Part shown: positions 63,401-64,000 of the stretch, one piece after another | Layout of the letters: each line of letters begins with the position of its first letter | How positions within the stretch are numbered: position 1 is the stretch's first letter | NCBI GenBank assembly: GCA_963848375.1 | Contig: CAWKDK010000018.1 | Location: 186,001 to 250,000, forward strand | DNA from: JAJPJE01 sp963848375 | GTDB lineage: Bacteria > Acidobacteriota > Terriglobia > Terriglobales > Acidobacteriaceae | DNA: 64,000 nt | Reading direction: 5' to 3' | The notes under the pieces: generated by a model | Database searches by the model: none | What the model saw: only the letters and a program-made list of their open reading frames with translations | What the model was told of the DNA's origin: nothing | Translations under genes and position numbers: made by a program

Positions 63401-64000
63401 TTGTCCGACCGATGGAACGCCGATTTTCACGAACATCTTTGCCGAAGATACAATCGCGAATTCGGCTTATAACGCGCTACAGGTGATGTTGGAAAAGCGC
63501 TTCTCGCATGGTCTGCAATTGCAGGCAGCTTACACATGGAGCAAATCGCTGGATTGGGCGTCCAGCTTTGAAGAGACTCTGAATCCGTACAACTTCAAAG
63601 CAAGCCGGGCGCTTTCCCTGTTCAACGCCCCGCAGCGTTTCGTCATCAATTACTACTGGGAACTTCCCACCGGCAAGCACGACGGCTGGGTAGGGAAGGT
63701 CGTCGACAACTGGGCGATCTCTGGTATCACGCAGTTCCAGAGCGGATTTCCGATTCGCCTGCAGACGCAGGATGACAACGAACTGATCAGCAGCTTGTTC
63801 TTCATCGGGACGGGCGCGCCCCAGATGACAGGCACGAAGATGACGGTCCTCAATCCAAAGAAGTCGGATACTCACCTGTATCTGGATCCGACGCAATTCA
63901 ACGATCCGGCGCTGGGAACATTTGCGACGACGCCGCGTTCGCTTTGCTGCGGTCCGGGCACGAATCAGTGGGATATGTCGTTATCGAAGCGGCTGCCGAT
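60426..64000 (+). CDS. TonB-dependent receptor with N-terminal carboxypeptidase-regulatory domain (3' end outside window)
   Basis: This protein has more than 1,190 residues. A signal peptide (FFFACTLFAVFFSAASLA), then a Cna-B-type domain (TTGRVLGRVTDPSGAIVPNAKVTLVNEDTGQ), a plug (SELPLNARDTYQFLQLQPGVQ; EEFKVITNTFDAEYGRNSGSVVNVVTKSGTNNFHG) and the beginning of the barrel. This Oar-like form is greatly expanded in Acidobacteriota. The ATG at 60426 has GGAG six bases upstream; ATG 60414 is the alternative. It is divergent from the MerR-XRE-cupin gene, so a shared control region is possible and the ligand could be related to the polyamine operon, but this is not shown. Confidence 0.93.
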   Translation, partial: MGRNFRFFFACTLFAVFFSAASLADTTGRVLGRVTDPSGAIVPNAKVTLVNEDTGQSRTAQTDDSGDYNFIQVPVGNYRLETELTGFKKSIQRGIVLQLNQVLTLNVTLALGAAQEVVDVSSEAPQVDTTSTQLGAVVNDRAVSELPLNARDTYQFLQLQPGVQSQLGSSGSTFYGSDKAGSVSVNGGRGRANDFNVNGGDANDQFVNLPTVQPSPDTIEEFKVITNTFDAEYGRNSGSVVNVVTKSGTNNFHGNVYEYFRNTDLNAQGYFNTVKPQSNQNQFGGTLGGPIKKDRAFFFGSYEGRRVRQGVSGQNVPVPDANERQGDFSAGSTFGGTLTDPFLADVINARGNGACGTAIATATGSQAAAGENWSDIFPNNVIPTSCMDPVAANLMNNYIPMANRAGGYYQAVPVSRDTQDQFTTRFDYRINKDQNFSAYYYFTDDNNFQPFNNFQAGGATVPGFGGLVDSRFQQINLSHTWTLSNSLVNEGRFTYMREGQGTFQHPETTGAIPSFCSSDTQAVCFTGTTDVPTAFTANGLDAANPKYGITPGLPASHTSLPFISIGGGAVIGNNFEGELPQVGNTFTWADNLSWVKGNHTLKFGADVQRSLFDQTLYYNVNGWYTFDSTGYNALSYDSNYPGFLLGLADAYSQGSAQTEHVRTTGLSLFAQDSWKMKPNLTLNYGLRWELTTPLTDALGHVQTFRPGENSTKYPCTNTPIENCPTGLVVPGDPGVPAGLTSTYYKAFAPRIGLAYSPDFNDGFFAKLFGRQGTTSIRTGWGMFYNPMEQLVLEQFGAEPPFGSSPGFNNTLFNTPFIQQDGTQIPNGFNGILTPPAGQDPGWSNYKPILMYGDFQPHLRTQYSVQYNFTVQRELARDVMLQIGYVGSQGHRLLASHDINPSNPQTCLDIISIANADPKAVTDGSPNVPGNPPGNQTTCGPYSQDAPFLVNVPNGMNFHLPNGQTVTGSGQTLHFVGLRPYSSPNCNWNSGAGCPTDGTPIFTNIFAEDTIANSAYNALQVMLEKRFSHGLQLQAAYTWSKSLDWASSFEETLNPYNFKASRALSLFNAPQRFVINYYWELPTGKHDGWVGKVVDNWAISGITQFQSGFPIRLQTQDDNELISSLFFIGTGAPQMTGTKMTVLNPKKSDTHLYLDPTQFNDPALGTFATTPRSLCCGPGTNQWDMSLSKRLP

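Noticed and set aside
1..64000. tRNA or rRNA genes
   Set aside because: No cloverleaf with a T-loop GTTCRA pattern or rRNA signature was noticed in the intergenic regions; a tRNA scan would settle it.

Overview
The window looks like a chromosome segment of a soil Acidobacteriota (Terriglobia, Koribacter/Edaphobacter-like), although no rRNA or marker search could be run. The case rests on a very large TonB-dependent receptor with an N-terminal carboxypeptidase-regulatory (Cna-B-like) domain, a Ser/Thr kinase fused to a TolB-like beta-propeller, an IPT-type lipoprotein, and a short RpoZ-like protein followed by Rho. Intergenic spaces carry many short hairpin repeats of the GGGGCACCC type.

Layout. 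0-15 kb is mostly housekeeping: an RsbU/SpoIIE-type phosphatase (cut by the window edge), rpoZ-like, rho, YjbQ, DinB-like, ftsK, LOG/uppP, an SH3b-TPR protein, a threonine dehydratase, RNase J, EcsC, YtfJ and a radical SAM protein. 15-35.5 kb is an accessory region. It holds an Rhs tip with an L,D-transpeptidase-like toxin domain and a probable immunity gene, then a four-gene translationally coupled operon ending in a family B DNA polymerase (polB), then a GntR-ABC exporter operon. After that come a truncated AbiEii toxin gene fused to the tail of a second polB, a broken IS1182-like element, two IS110 elements and a string of small orphan genes, nearly every one separated from the next by a copy of one imperfect palindrome. 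35.6-51.8 kb holds small stress and metabolism genes (ArsR-VOC-SRPBCC cluster, SDR, DHFR-like, Crp, response regulator, phospholipase C-like, TMEM175, kinase-propeller). 51.8-60.3 kb is a polyamine locus on the minus strand: a MerR-XRE-cupin regulator, an amidohydrolase, PotD, PotA, PotB, PotC and a Tat-exported spermidine-dehydrogenase-like flavoprotein. The window ends inside the TonB-dependent receptor.

Two repeat families structure the accessory region. P2 is a 30-bp-arm hairpin with a full copy at 22.5 kb and half copies at 15.1 and 35.45 kb; all three share a 15-bp direct repeat. P1 is a roughly 70-bp imperfect palindrome with GATAAC/GTTATC ends, in about ten full or partial copies.

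Many conserved genes carry an apparent single frameshift (ftsK, the dehydratase, the kinase, an epimerase, potA, an orphan membrane protein, one IS110). In potA the shift produces a false ATPase-permease fusion reading frame. The spread suggests indel errors in the assembly, while the clustered lesions in polB and IS1182 could be true decay.
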